Assembly (NCBI GenBank): GCA_946886875.1
Contig: CAMPJN010000084.1
Location: 1-11,904 of the forward strand
Source of the DNA: an uncultured Pseudomonas sp.
GTDB lineage: Bacteria > Pseudomonadota > Gammaproteobacteria > Pseudomonadales > Pseudomonadaceae
Reading direction: 5' to 3'
Length of the DNA stretch: 11,904 bases
The translations under genes and the position numbers were made by a program. The notes beneath the pieces were generated by a model. The model was not told the origin of the DNA, did no database searches, and saw nothing but the letters and a program-made list of their open reading frames with translations. Positions 1 to 6,201 of this stretch are shown here, one piece after another. Position 1 is the first letter of the stretch, and every line of letters starts with the position of its first letter.

Positions 1-1045
1 CGATGCGCTTGACCGTGCGCGAATGCATGTCGGCGCTGAACTCGGAATCGCGGAACACGGTGAAACCTTCCTTGAGCGACAGCTGGAACCAGTCGCGGCA
101 GGTCACCCGGTTACCCGACCAGTTGTGGAAGTACTCATGGGCGACCACCGCCTCGACACGCTGGTGGGCGGCGTCGGTCGCGGTCTCCGCCTTGGCCAGT
201 ACGCAACTGGAGTTGAAGATATTGAGACCCTTGTTCTCCATGGCGCCCATATTGAAGTCGTTGACCGCAACGATCATGAAAATGTCCAGATCGTACTCGC
301 GGCCGTAGACCTGCTCGTCCCAACGCATCGACTTTTTCAGGCTGTCCATGGCGTGCTGGCATTTGTCGATGTTTTCCGGCTCGACATAGATGCGCAGCGC
401 GACTTCGCGTTGGCTCATGGTGGTGAAACTGTCTTCCACGCACCAGAGGTCGCCGGCGACCAGGGCGAACAGATAGGCCGGTTTCATGAACGGGTCTTGC
501 CAGGTCGCCCAGTGACGGCCGCCGTCTTCGCTGCCACTGGCAATCGGATTGCCGTTGGAGAGCAATACCGGATAGCTATGCTGCTCGGCGCTCAGGGTGG
601 TGGTGAACTTGCTCATCACGTCCGGGCGGTCGAGGTAGTAGGTGATCTTGCGGAAACCTTCGGCCTCACACTGGGTGCAGAACATGCCGCCGGATTTGTA
701 CAGGCCTTCCAGCGCGGTATTGCTCTCCGGATGGATGCGCACGCTGCTGTCGATCACGAAGCTGGCGCTGTCGGGTTGCAGGGTCAGGTGGCTGTCACTG
801 AGCTGGTAATCGGCAGGCTTCAGCTCGCGATCGTTCAGCGCCAGCGTCAGCAGTTCGAGTTGCTGGCCATCCAGCTGCAACGGCGGCAGCCCGGCACCGG
901 CCGCCGGATTGCGGCGCATCACCAGTTGCGCATGCACCAGGGTGTGGTCCTCGAACAACTCGAATGTCAGGTGCGTTTCATCGATCAGATAATCCGGCGC
1001 CTGATAGTCCTTCAGGTAGATCATTTTCGGTTGTTCGGTGCGCAT
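1..1045 (-). CDS. pepN: Aminopeptidase N, N-terminal part (cut by window edge)
   Basis: This is the N-terminal 348 codons of an M1-family zinc aminopeptidase, which removes N-terminal residues from peptides in the cytoplasm. The reading frame runs off the left edge, so the rest of the enzyme (the E. coli protein is about 870 residues) is not seen. Visible motifs are the substrate-binding GAMEN at residues 267-271 and the zinc site HEYFH at 303-307, followed 18 residues later by the third ligand Glu326; spacing and positions fit PepN. The ATG at 1045 is preceded by AAAGGG about 10 bases upstream. It lies 53 bases downstream of the DUF2797 gene, with a GC-rich hairpin in the gap, and is the last gene seen of the nadK cluster. 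The family assignment is secure. Confidence 0.96.
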   Translation of the reverse strand, partial: MRTEQPKMIYLKDYQAPDYLIDETHLTFELFEDHTLVHAQLVMRRNPAAGAGLPPLQLDGQQLELLTLALNDRELKPADYQLSDSHLTLQPDSASFVIDSSVRIHPESNTALEGLYKSGGMFCTQCEAEGFRKITYYLDRPDVMSKFTTTLSAEQHSYPVLLSNGNPIASGSEDGGRHWATWQDPFMKPAYLFALVAGDLWCVEDSFTTMSQREVALRIYVEPENIDKCQHAMDSLKKSMRWDEQVYGREYDLDIFMIVAVNDFNMGAMENKGLNIFNSSCVLAKAETATDAAHQRVEAVVAHEYFHNWSGNRVTCRDWFQLSLKEGFTVFRDSEFSADMHSRTVKRI

Positions 1046-1065
1046 GGCTTGTGGCCCTTTATCTG

Positions 1066-1081
1066 CGGCGCCTCGGCGCCG
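1066..1081 (-). other. GC-rich hairpin just upstream of the pepN ribosome binding site
   Basis: The sequence contains a perfect inverted repeat with arms CGGCGCC and GGCGCCG separated by two bases. Folded as RNA it gives a six-base-pair all-GC stem with a CGAG tetraloop on the minus strand. It sits between the DUF2797 stop and the pepN ribosome binding site (about 1056-1061). There is no T-run after it, so it is not a canonical intrinsic terminator. It could slow transcription, protect mRNA, or affect pepN translation. The structure is seen; the role is not known. Confidence 0.45.
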
Positions 1082-1098
1082 GGTGCGAATAAGGATGG

Positions 1099-1935
1099 TC
1101 AGACGGCCAGTTCGTGGATGGCCAGCTGATAGGAAGTGTACTTGCGGATATTGATCACGCCGGTGTCGAACATCAGATACTGGCCCTTGATGCCGAGCAA
1201 GGTGCCTTCGGCAATCGGCGCCTTGTCCAGATTGAAGCTGTTGATTTTCGCCGGATAGGCCTCGATCGGATAGGCGATATCGACCACGCTCTGATCGGGC
1301 AAAGGCTGCACCGCCTGGATGCCGAAACGCTGCTGCAGGTCGGTCAGACCGCTATCGCAGGCAGCCACGGTCTGATCGCGGATGGCCAGCAAATCGACCG
1401 GTTGCGCATGGCCCTTGAGCAAGGCGCGCCAATTGGTTTTATCGGCGACCTGGCTGCGCAGCAGGTCTTCGACGAAGCCCGATTGCTGACGGGTGGCCAC
1501 TCGAAAAATCGGCAGGGCCTGGGTCGCGCCCTGGTCGATCCAACGCGTGGGAATCTGGCTGGCGCGGGTGATGCCGACCTTCACGCCTGATGAATTTGCC
1601 AGATAGACGATATGGTCGGTCATGCAGAACTGCTCGCCCCAGCTCGGTTCGCGGCAGGTGCCGGCGTCGTAGTGGCAACGCTCGGGGCTCATGATGCAGA
1701 TATCGCACTGGGCCAGCCTCTGCATACAGGGGTAGCAATAGCCCTGGCTGTAGCTGCTCTTGGTCTTGCGCCCGCAATGGCTGCAATGGATCGCACCGAG
1801 AAATTCCAGGCGCAGGCTCTTGCCAATCAACGGATTGACCGCGACCTGCTGCTCGCCAAGGCGAAAACTGTATTGCACCGGTGCATCCAACTGCACCGCC
1901 ATTTTGTTCAGGGCACCACGGGCCAGCTCGATCAT
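1099..1935 (-). CDS. DUF2797 family protein, Cys-rich with GIY-YIG-like segment
   Basis: This 278-residue protein of unproven function matches what I recognise as the DUF2797 family. Residues 51-104 hold nine cysteines (C51, C54, C67, C70, C77, C80, C87, C94, C104), several in CxxC pairs, which suggests one or more zinc sites. The next segment reads VYLA (110-113), KVGIT (119-123), Arg131 and Glu156 at spacings that recall the catalytic layout of GIY-YIG nucleases of the T5orf172 type; this is my inference from pattern, not a known activity. The start is taken as the ATG at 1935, whose A is shared with the TGA of the upstream DUF1315 gene, indicating translational coupling. A TTG one codon earlier (1938) is also open. 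No signal peptide or membrane segment is apparent, so a cytoplasmic location is likely. Confidence 0.88.
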   Translation of the reverse strand: MIELARGALNKMAVQLDAPVQYSFRLGEQQVAVNPLIGKSLRLEFLGAIHCSHCGRKTKSSYSQGYCYPCMQRLAQCDICIMSPERCHYDAGTCREPSWGEQFCMTDHIVYLANSSGVKVGITRASQIPTRWIDQGATQALPIFRVATRQQSGFVEDLLRSQVADKTNWRALLKGHAQPVDLLAIRDQTVAACDSGLTDLQQRFGIQAVQPLPDQSVVDIAYPIEAYPAKINSFNLDKAPIAEGTLLGIKGQYLMFDTGVINIRKYTSYQLAIHELAV

Positions 1936-2195
1936 CAATGCAGGCTATCCGAGGATTTGAACAACAGATTGGGCGTGGGCGCGGGATGGGACTCGCACTG
2001 CTGCTCCATATAGCCGATGCGCTCTTCTTCCGGCAGGTTTTGCGCCTCCCAGGCGATCAATGCCTGCAGGGTCAGCTCCTTCTGCTCCAGCGTCAGTTTG
2101 CGGCCATCCGGCCATTTGCCGATTTCCACGGCCAGTTTGAGGCTCTGGTAAATCTCGGGCGTGATGTTTTCAATAGCTTGGAGAAAGGACGACAT
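1935..2195 (-). CDS. DUF1315 family protein (YeaC-like)
   Basis: This is a small 86-residue soluble protein. The central stretch, with TPEIYQSLKLAVEIGKWPDG (residues 12-31) and then LTLEQKE, is the part I recognise as the conserved core of the DUF1315/YeaC family, whose function is unknown. Length is close to the roughly 90 residues of the E. coli relative. The ATG at 2195 is preceded by GGAG five bases upstream, a strong ribosome binding site, which decides against the longer open frame extending to 2315. It starts 40 bases after the rhomboid stop codon and ends in a one-base overlap with the DUF2797 ATG. This conserved pairing hints that the two proteins work in the same process, but nothing in the sequence says which. 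Confidence 0.9.
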   Translation of the reverse strand: MSSFLQAIENITPEIYQSLKLAVEIGKWPDGRKLTLEQKELTLQALIAWEAQNLPEEERIGYMEQQCESHPAPTPNLLFKSSDSLH

Positions 2196-2235
2196 AGTGA
2201 CTCCGGATGGATAGCGTCGAATGCGATGTGCCAGT

Positions 2236-3102
2236 TTACCGATGCCGGCGCGCCAGCGCACCGCCCAACAGCCCGGTAAGGCAACCGGCGAGCAGGCCAC
2301 CGACATGCGCGGCATTGGCGATCGCGGCTAATTGCAGCAGCTCGAAGACCCCGGTCATGCAGATCACCAACCAGGCCAGCATCATCACCAGCACTCCAGG
2401 CGGCAAGCGATACGCCGGGTTGGGTGCCAAACGCTGGTATATCCAGCAGTGCCCGAGCAGGCCATAGAGCACCCCGGACAGGCCGCCGAACAAGGATGGC
2501 CCGGCATACAGATACTGGGCGAAGTTCGACGTCAGACCGAACAACAGAGTCAAACCCAACAATGCGAGAGCCCCTTGTCGAGCTTCGATACGGCGTCCCA
2601 ATTCCCAGTACCAGAGGCTGTTCATCGCCAGGTGCAGCCAGCCGAAGTGCAACAGCATGGGCGTCAGCAGGCGCCACCACTGGCCGCTGGCCAGGGTCTG
2701 CTCCATGCTGGCGAAGTAGATGTACTCACCCTGAATGCTGAAGTCGACGAAACTCAACCAGCTGACGGCGGAGAAGTTCTCCCCCAGCAGGGTCAGCGCG
2801 GCGACCACGAAGGTCAGGGCCAACAGCGCGGCGCTGAGCGGACTGTTGCGCAATTGCTGAATAAAGCCCGGCGCGGATACCGCGGGTGGGGCCAGCGGCG
2901 TTTCGATCAAGCCATCATGGCCCTGGGGAAAACGCGCATACAGCTCGCGTACCTGCTCCGCTATCGCCTCGCCTGGCACCCAGAGCACCTGTTCGCCAGC
3001 CTCCTCGGCAACCCGATGCGGCACCTGGGCCTGCTGCAACAAGCGGATAAAACCTCGCAGATCGATCTGTTCGGGCAAACGCAGCGCGGCAACCGGGCTC
3101 AT
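2236..3102 (-). CDS. glpG: GlpG-type rhomboid intramembrane serine protease
   Basis: This 288-residue protein is a rhomboid protease of the GlpG type, which cleaves transmembrane substrates within the inner membrane. Residues 1-80 form a soluble N-terminal domain like that of E. coli GlpG; about six hydrophobic segments follow from residue 88 to the C-terminus. The catalytic serine is Ser209 in GGLSG and the partner histidine is His266 in NAAHVGG. His157 and Asn161 in HLAMN match the oxyanion-side residues H150 and N154 of E. coli GlpG. All key residues are present, so the enzyme should be active. The ATG at 3102 overlaps the stop codon of the phosphoesterase gene by four bases (ATGA); the longer open frame reaching 3264 would run through that gene and is rejected. 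In E. coli the gene neighbours glpE and glpR, not nadK as here. Confidence 0.95.
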   Translation of the reverse strand: MSPVAALRLPEQIDLRGFIRLLQQAQVPHRVAEEAGEQVLWVPGEAIAEQVRELYARFPQGHDGLIETPLAPPAVSAPGFIQQLRNSPLSAALLALTFVVAALTLLGENFSAVSWLSFVDFSIQGEYIYFASMEQTLASGQWWRLLTPMLLHFGWLHLAMNSLWYWELGRRIEARQGALALLGLTLLFGLTSNFAQYLYAGPSLFGGLSGVLYGLLGHCWIYQRLAPNPAYRLPPGVLVMMLAWLVICMTGVFELLQLAAIANAAHVGGLLAGCLTGLLGGALARRHR

Positions 3103-4073
3103 CGCGGCGCCTCCAGACGGTCGACATCGGCCCAGACGAACTTTTTCGGATCGAGCCGGGTTTCCTGATCCAGCCGGTAAGCCACCAGCTTGCCGTTGAG
3201 CACCGCGCTGTAATCCAGGCAGGCCAGATTGGGCCGGATCGGCGCCGGCTTGCCGCTGCGCCAATAGTGACCAACGAATAGCAAAGGCTGGTCGGCGCCA
3301 TAGTTGAGCAGCTGGCTTTTTTGCAGCTCGCTCAGTGGCGTTTGCGCCGCCAGCTCGGGCAAGGCATCGGGCTGAAAGACGATATCGCCGTAGGTTTGCG
3401 GGTCTTCTTCCCAGAATTTGGTGCGGAAATGTGCACGGGTGAAGCCATCGTCACTGGTCAGGGTCATGCCATGGGGCAGGCGCATATCGGTGCCGCGCAG
3501 CAAACGATCCAGTGCTGTATTGGCAAAACTGCCGGGCACCGCCGAGGCCTGGAGGAAATGCCGGTCGATACAGCCATCGGGAAATTGTGCGCGCAACGAC
3601 TCGATCAAGTCGGCATCCCAACAGGCATGCACCACACGGAAGAATCCCGCGTCGATAAACAGCGGCAGCTCGTAGAACCAGTCGAGAAAGCTGCGCCACT
3701 CCTGCGGGTAAGCGGCGAATTGTTCGAGGGTTTCCTTGTTCAGGCGCGCATGCCGGGGGCTGTGTTCACGGACGAACTGACGCCCGCTACCGGGCGGTGC
3801 CGGCGTGCTCCAGCCGAGCGCATTGAATTCGTGGTTGCCCATGATGCACAGCGCTTGATCGGCGGCGACCATATCGCGTACCAGATGCAAGGCATCGCGG
3901 ATACGCGGGCCGCGGTCGACCAGATCGCCAAGGAAGATTGCCATACGCCGCGGGTGACGCCAGACACCACCTTGCAGGCGATAGTCAAGGGTCGTCAGCA
4001 AGTGTTCCAGGGCATCGGTACAACCGTGGATATCGCCAATCAGGTCATAACCGCGTGCTGGGTCCAGGTGCAT
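3099..4073 (-). CDS. PPP-family metallophosphoesterase
   Basis: This 324-residue soluble enzyme carries the full set of PPP-type metallophosphatase motifs: GDIHG at residues 13-17, GDLVDRG at 49-55, GNHE at 79-82, His149 in VHACWD and His269 in GHYW. These residues normally bind a two-metal centre that hydrolyses phosphate esters. Substrate cannot be read from the sequence. It is not an obvious ApaH (symmetrical Ap4A hydrolase), because the insert between GNHE and the first late histidine is long and the C-terminus differs; it may act on a protein, a nucleotide or another metabolite. Its ATG directly abuts the TGA of nadK with no gap, and its stop overlaps the rhomboid start by four bases, so the three genes are very likely co-translated from one message. 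Confidence 0.9.
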   Translation of the reverse strand: MHLDPARGYDLIGDIHGCTDALEHLLTTLDYRLQGGVWRHPRRMAIFLGDLVDRGPRIRDALHLVRDMVAADQALCIMGNHEFNALGWSTPAPPGSGRQFVREHSPRHARLNKETLEQFAAYPQEWRSFLDWFYELPLFIDAGFFRVVHACWDADLIESLRAQFPDGCIDRHFLQASAVPGSFANTALDRLLRGTDMRLPHGMTLTSDDGFTRAHFRTKFWEEDPQTYGDIVFQPDALPELAAQTPLSELQKSQLLNYGADQPLLFVGHYWRSGKPAPIRPNLACLDYSAVLNGKLVAYRLDQETRLDPKKFVWADVDRLEAPR

Positions 4074-4961
4074 TCAGTCGCCTCCACCGAGTCGGCTGCC
4101 CCAACCCAATTTGGTACGACATACCTCGTAGTAGTTGTGGTCCAGCGGATGAATCAGACACAGCTTTTGCGGCTTCTTGCAGATGGTAATGGTGTCGCCA
4201 GGGGCGCAGGTGAAGTGGTGCTGGCCATCGCAGGAAACCTGCGGATATATCTGCATATCCTGGGAGACGATGATCTTCAGCTCGCTATTGCCATCCACGA
4301 CTATCGGGCGGCTGGACAGGGTGTGCGGGTACATCGGCACTATCACTATGGCATCCAGTTTGGGGTGCATGATCGGCCCGCCGGCGGACAGTGCGTAGGC
4401 GGTTGAACCGGTTGGCGTGGCGACGATCAGGCCGTCGGCCTTCTGACTGCAGACGAACTGACCATCGATAAACAGCTCAAACTCGATCATCCGCGTCGAC
4501 TTGCCGGGGTGCAGCACCACATCGTTGAGCGCGTCGCCCTGGCCGATGGCCTCGCCGTGACGGCGCACCTCGGCCTCCAGCAGAAAGCGGTTCTCGGTCA
4601 GGTAATTGCCTTCGAGTACCTGGGCAACCTTGAGTTCCAGCTCATCCGGGCGGATATCGGTAAGGAAGCCCAGGCTGCCGCGGTTGACTCCCAATACCGG
4701 CACCTTATGCCGGGCCAGGGCACGGGCTGCGCCGAGCATGCTGCCATCGCCGCCGACGACTATGACCAGGTCGCAGACCTCACCAAGAATCTTTCGCGAA
4801 GAGGTTTGCAAACCGTGCCCCGGCAGCACCTCGGCTATGGTCTCTTCGAGAATCACGTGGAGGTGCCGGTTGATCAGGAACTTCTTCAAGCGGCGAATGG
4901 TATCGAGCACCTGGGTGCTGCCCATGCGGCCGATGATTCCGATATTACGAAACTGCTCCAT
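4074..4961 (-). CDS. nadK: NAD kinase
   Basis: This 295-residue cytoplasmic enzyme phosphorylates NAD to NADP using ATP (some family members also use polyphosphate). The hallmark GGDGS lies at residues 70-74, an N-D pair at 146-147 (often N-E in the family), and the glycine-rich nucleotide segment ADGLIVATPTGSTAYALSAG at 175-194. Length agrees with bacterial NadK (about 290). The ATG at 4961 has GGGAG about five bases upstream. It is the first gene of the minus-strand cluster that continues through the phosphoesterase, glpG, DUF1315, DUF2797 and pepN. A promoter candidate lies about 40 to 65 bases upstream. The gene is divergent from the DUF1853 gene, with a 152-base shared region. Confidence 0.97.
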   Translation of the reverse strand: MEQFRNIGIIGRMGSTQVLDTIRRLKKFLINRHLHVILEETIAEVLPGHGLQTSSRKILGEVCDLVIVVGGDGSMLGAARALARHKVPVLGVNRGSLGFLTDIRPDELELKVAQVLEGNYLTENRFLLEAEVRRHGEAIGQGDALNDVVLHPGKSTRMIEFELFIDGQFVCSQKADGLIVATPTGSTAYALSAGGPIMHPKLDAIVIVPMYPHTLSSRPIVVDGNSELKIIVSQDMQIYPQVSCDGQHHFTCAPGDTITICKKPQKLCLIHPLDHNYYEVCRTKLGWGSRLGGGD

Positions 4962-4996
4962 GGTGCTCCCGCAAGGCTCTGGGTCTGGTGCGTCCG

Positions 4997-5026
4997 ATTA
5001 TGGGCGAAAGCCTGCGGCAGCGGCAA
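4997..5026 (-). promoter_or_regulatory. Candidate sigma-70 promoter of nadK
   Basis: Read on the minus strand, TTGCCG (5026-5021) and CATAAT (5002-4997) are separated by 18 bases, close to the TTGACA / TATAAT consensus. The start of transcription would fall near 4990, giving a leader of about 30 bases before the nadK ATG that includes the GGGAG ribosome binding site. The spacing, box quality and location in a divergent gap support it, but no experiment or comparison backs it. Confidence 0.5.
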
Positions 5027-5036
5027 ACTTGCCGCT
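5019..5036. promoter_or_regulatory. Perfect dyad overlapping the nadK -35 box
   Basis: AGCGGCAA and TTGCCGCT form an 18-base perfect inverted repeat with a two-base centre (AC). The left arm contains the proposed -35 hexamer of the nadK promoter. With so small a centre it is more likely a protein-binding operator than an RNA hairpin, and its position would let a bound regulator block RNA polymerase. It could also act on the divergent DUF1853 gene about 80 bases away. I cannot assign it to a known regulator. Confidence 0.4.
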
Positions 5037-5113
5037 TGTGCCGGTGCGAACGGGCTGTGCGCAGCGGCTTTTTTTAGCAGCGCCTGGCAAAGATTTGGCG
5101 CTATGCTCGCAGC

Positions 5114-6097
5114 ATGATGCCTTTCAGCGCGCTTATCGATCTGCCCGACCGTTTGCACCATGCCGTGGTGCGCGATCTGGCGTGGGTGCTGCTGTCGCCG
5201 CCGCTGCTCAGCAGCACGCCGCAGCCACAACGCCACCCGCTGAGCGCCAGCCCCTGGATGCATAACCCGCAGCTATTGGCGGACTGGTTGCTGACCCTGG
5301 ATCGCGACGCCCACAACCTGGAAAACTGGCTGGCGCAAAGTTCGGTACGCCGCCTCGGCCTGTATTACGAGCGCTTGTGGCAATACGCCCTGCACGCGGC
5401 GCCAGGGGTCGAAGTGCTCGCCGCCAACCTGCCGATCCGCCAGGGCGGACACACCCTAGGCGAACTCGACTTGTTGCTGCGCGACGAGCAAGGCGTGCAC
5501 CACCTGGAATTGGCGATCAAACTCTATCTCGGTCCGGAACATGCCGGTGGCGAACTGCTTTCGCACTGGCTCGGCCCCGGCAGTCATGACCGCCTGGATA
5601 TCAAACTCGACCACCTCAGCCAGCACCAACTGCCCTTGTCCGCCCGCGCAGAAGCCCGCGCCACCCTGGCGCAACGGGATATTCACCATGCCCAGGCGGC
5701 GCTGTGGCTGGGCGGTTACCTGTTCTACCCCTGGGGCAACCACTGCGTCGCCCCCCAAGGGGCCAATCCCGAGCACCTGCGCGGGCGTTGGCTGCATCGG
5801 CGTGACTGGGCCGACTTCGCCGAGCAAAGCGACGCGGGCCACTGGCAACCGCTACCACGCCAAGCCTGGCTGCCGCCGGCGCGTGTCGAATCATCCGCCG
5901 TATGGCCCAAGGAACATTTCGAGCGCTGGCTGAACACGCTGCAACCCCAGGCCAACGCCCAACTGCTGGTTCGGCTGGAACAAGGCCCACAGGGCGATTG
6001 GTGGGAGGCGGAGCGGGTATTTCTAGTCAGCGACCAATGGCCGGAGCAAACGAGCGACGAGGCAACAGCATCGTCAGAGTCGCCGTTGGAGCAGTAG
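5114..6097 (+). CDS. DUF1853 family protein
   Basis: This 327-residue soluble protein is the only plus-strand gene here and belongs to what I recognise as the DUF1853 family of unknown function. The N-terminal part is helical, with DLAWVLLSPPLL at residues 21-32. The most conserved-looking block is residues 115-140, containing GELD (116-119) followed by a strand with Glu132 and Lys136 (LELAIK). With Glu86 upstream this recalls the core of PD-(D/E)XK nucleases, although Glu and Lys are four rather than two residues apart, so the nuclease idea is only inference. The last 20 residues are polar and look disordered. Two ATG codons are adjacent (5114 and 5117); neither has a clear ribosome binding site, and a TATGCT at 5103-5108 lies very close upstream. 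The gene converges on the rhodanese fusion gene downstream. Confidence 0.85.
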   Translation: MMPFSALIDLPDRLHHAVVRDLAWVLLSPPLLSSTPQPQRHPLSASPWMHNPQLLADWLLTLDRDAHNLENWLAQSSVRRLGLYYERLWQYALHAAPGVEVLAANLPIRQGGHTLGELDLLLRDEQGVHHLELAIKLYLGPEHAGGELLSHWLGPGSHDRLDIKLDHLSQHQLPLSARAEARATLAQRDIHHAQAALWLGGYLFYPWGNHCVAPQGANPEHLRGRWLHRRDWADFAEQSDAGHWQPLPRQAWLPPARVESSAVWPKEHFERWLNTLQPQANAQLLVRLEQGPQGDWWEAERVFLVSDQWPEQTSDEATASSESPLEQ

Positions 6098-6127
6098 AAA
6101 GTCGGGCTGCGAGATGCGCTTTCGCAG

Positions 6128-6170
6128 GGTGGACATGGTGAAGCTTTGTCCACCGCTGGCTTACGCCAGC
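6128..6170. repeat. Tandem hairpins between convergent genes, REP-like
   Basis: Two perfect stem-loops follow each other: GGTGGACA (6128-6135) with TGTCCACC (6147-6154) around an 11-base loop, then GCTGGC (6155-6160) with GCCAGC (6165-6170) around TTAC. They occupy the middle of the 104-base gap between the converging DUF1853 and rhodanese-fusion genes. Neither is followed by a T-run on either strand. The GGTGGACA...TGTCCACC type resembles dispersed intergenic repeats that I recall from several Pseudomonas genomes, and it may also help end transcripts from both sides. Only one copy is in this window, so the repeat status is unproven. Confidence 0.5.
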
Positions 6171-6201
6171 CGCCGCGCTTCGCCGGGTTACCGCGTGACG
6201 C

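Noticed and set aside
23..1129. Long plus-strand open frame of 368 codons
   Set aside because: It lies antisense to pepN, whose frame carries the GAMEN and HEYFH motifs; the plus-strand translation shows no recognisable domain and is a GC-rich shadow.
3321..4406. Long plus-strand open frame of 361 codons
   Set aside because: It is antisense to the phosphoesterase and nadK genes, which carry intact family motifs.
5053..5075. Run of seven T after a short GCTG/CAGC stem, terminator-like on the plus strand
   Set aside because: The stem has only four pairs and no plus-strand gene lies upstream to be terminated.
5085..5100. Sigma-54-like element CTGGCA...GGC upstream of the DUF1853 gene
   Set aside because: The -24 part is good but the -12 box is imperfect, and the transcript would start within a few bases of the ATG.
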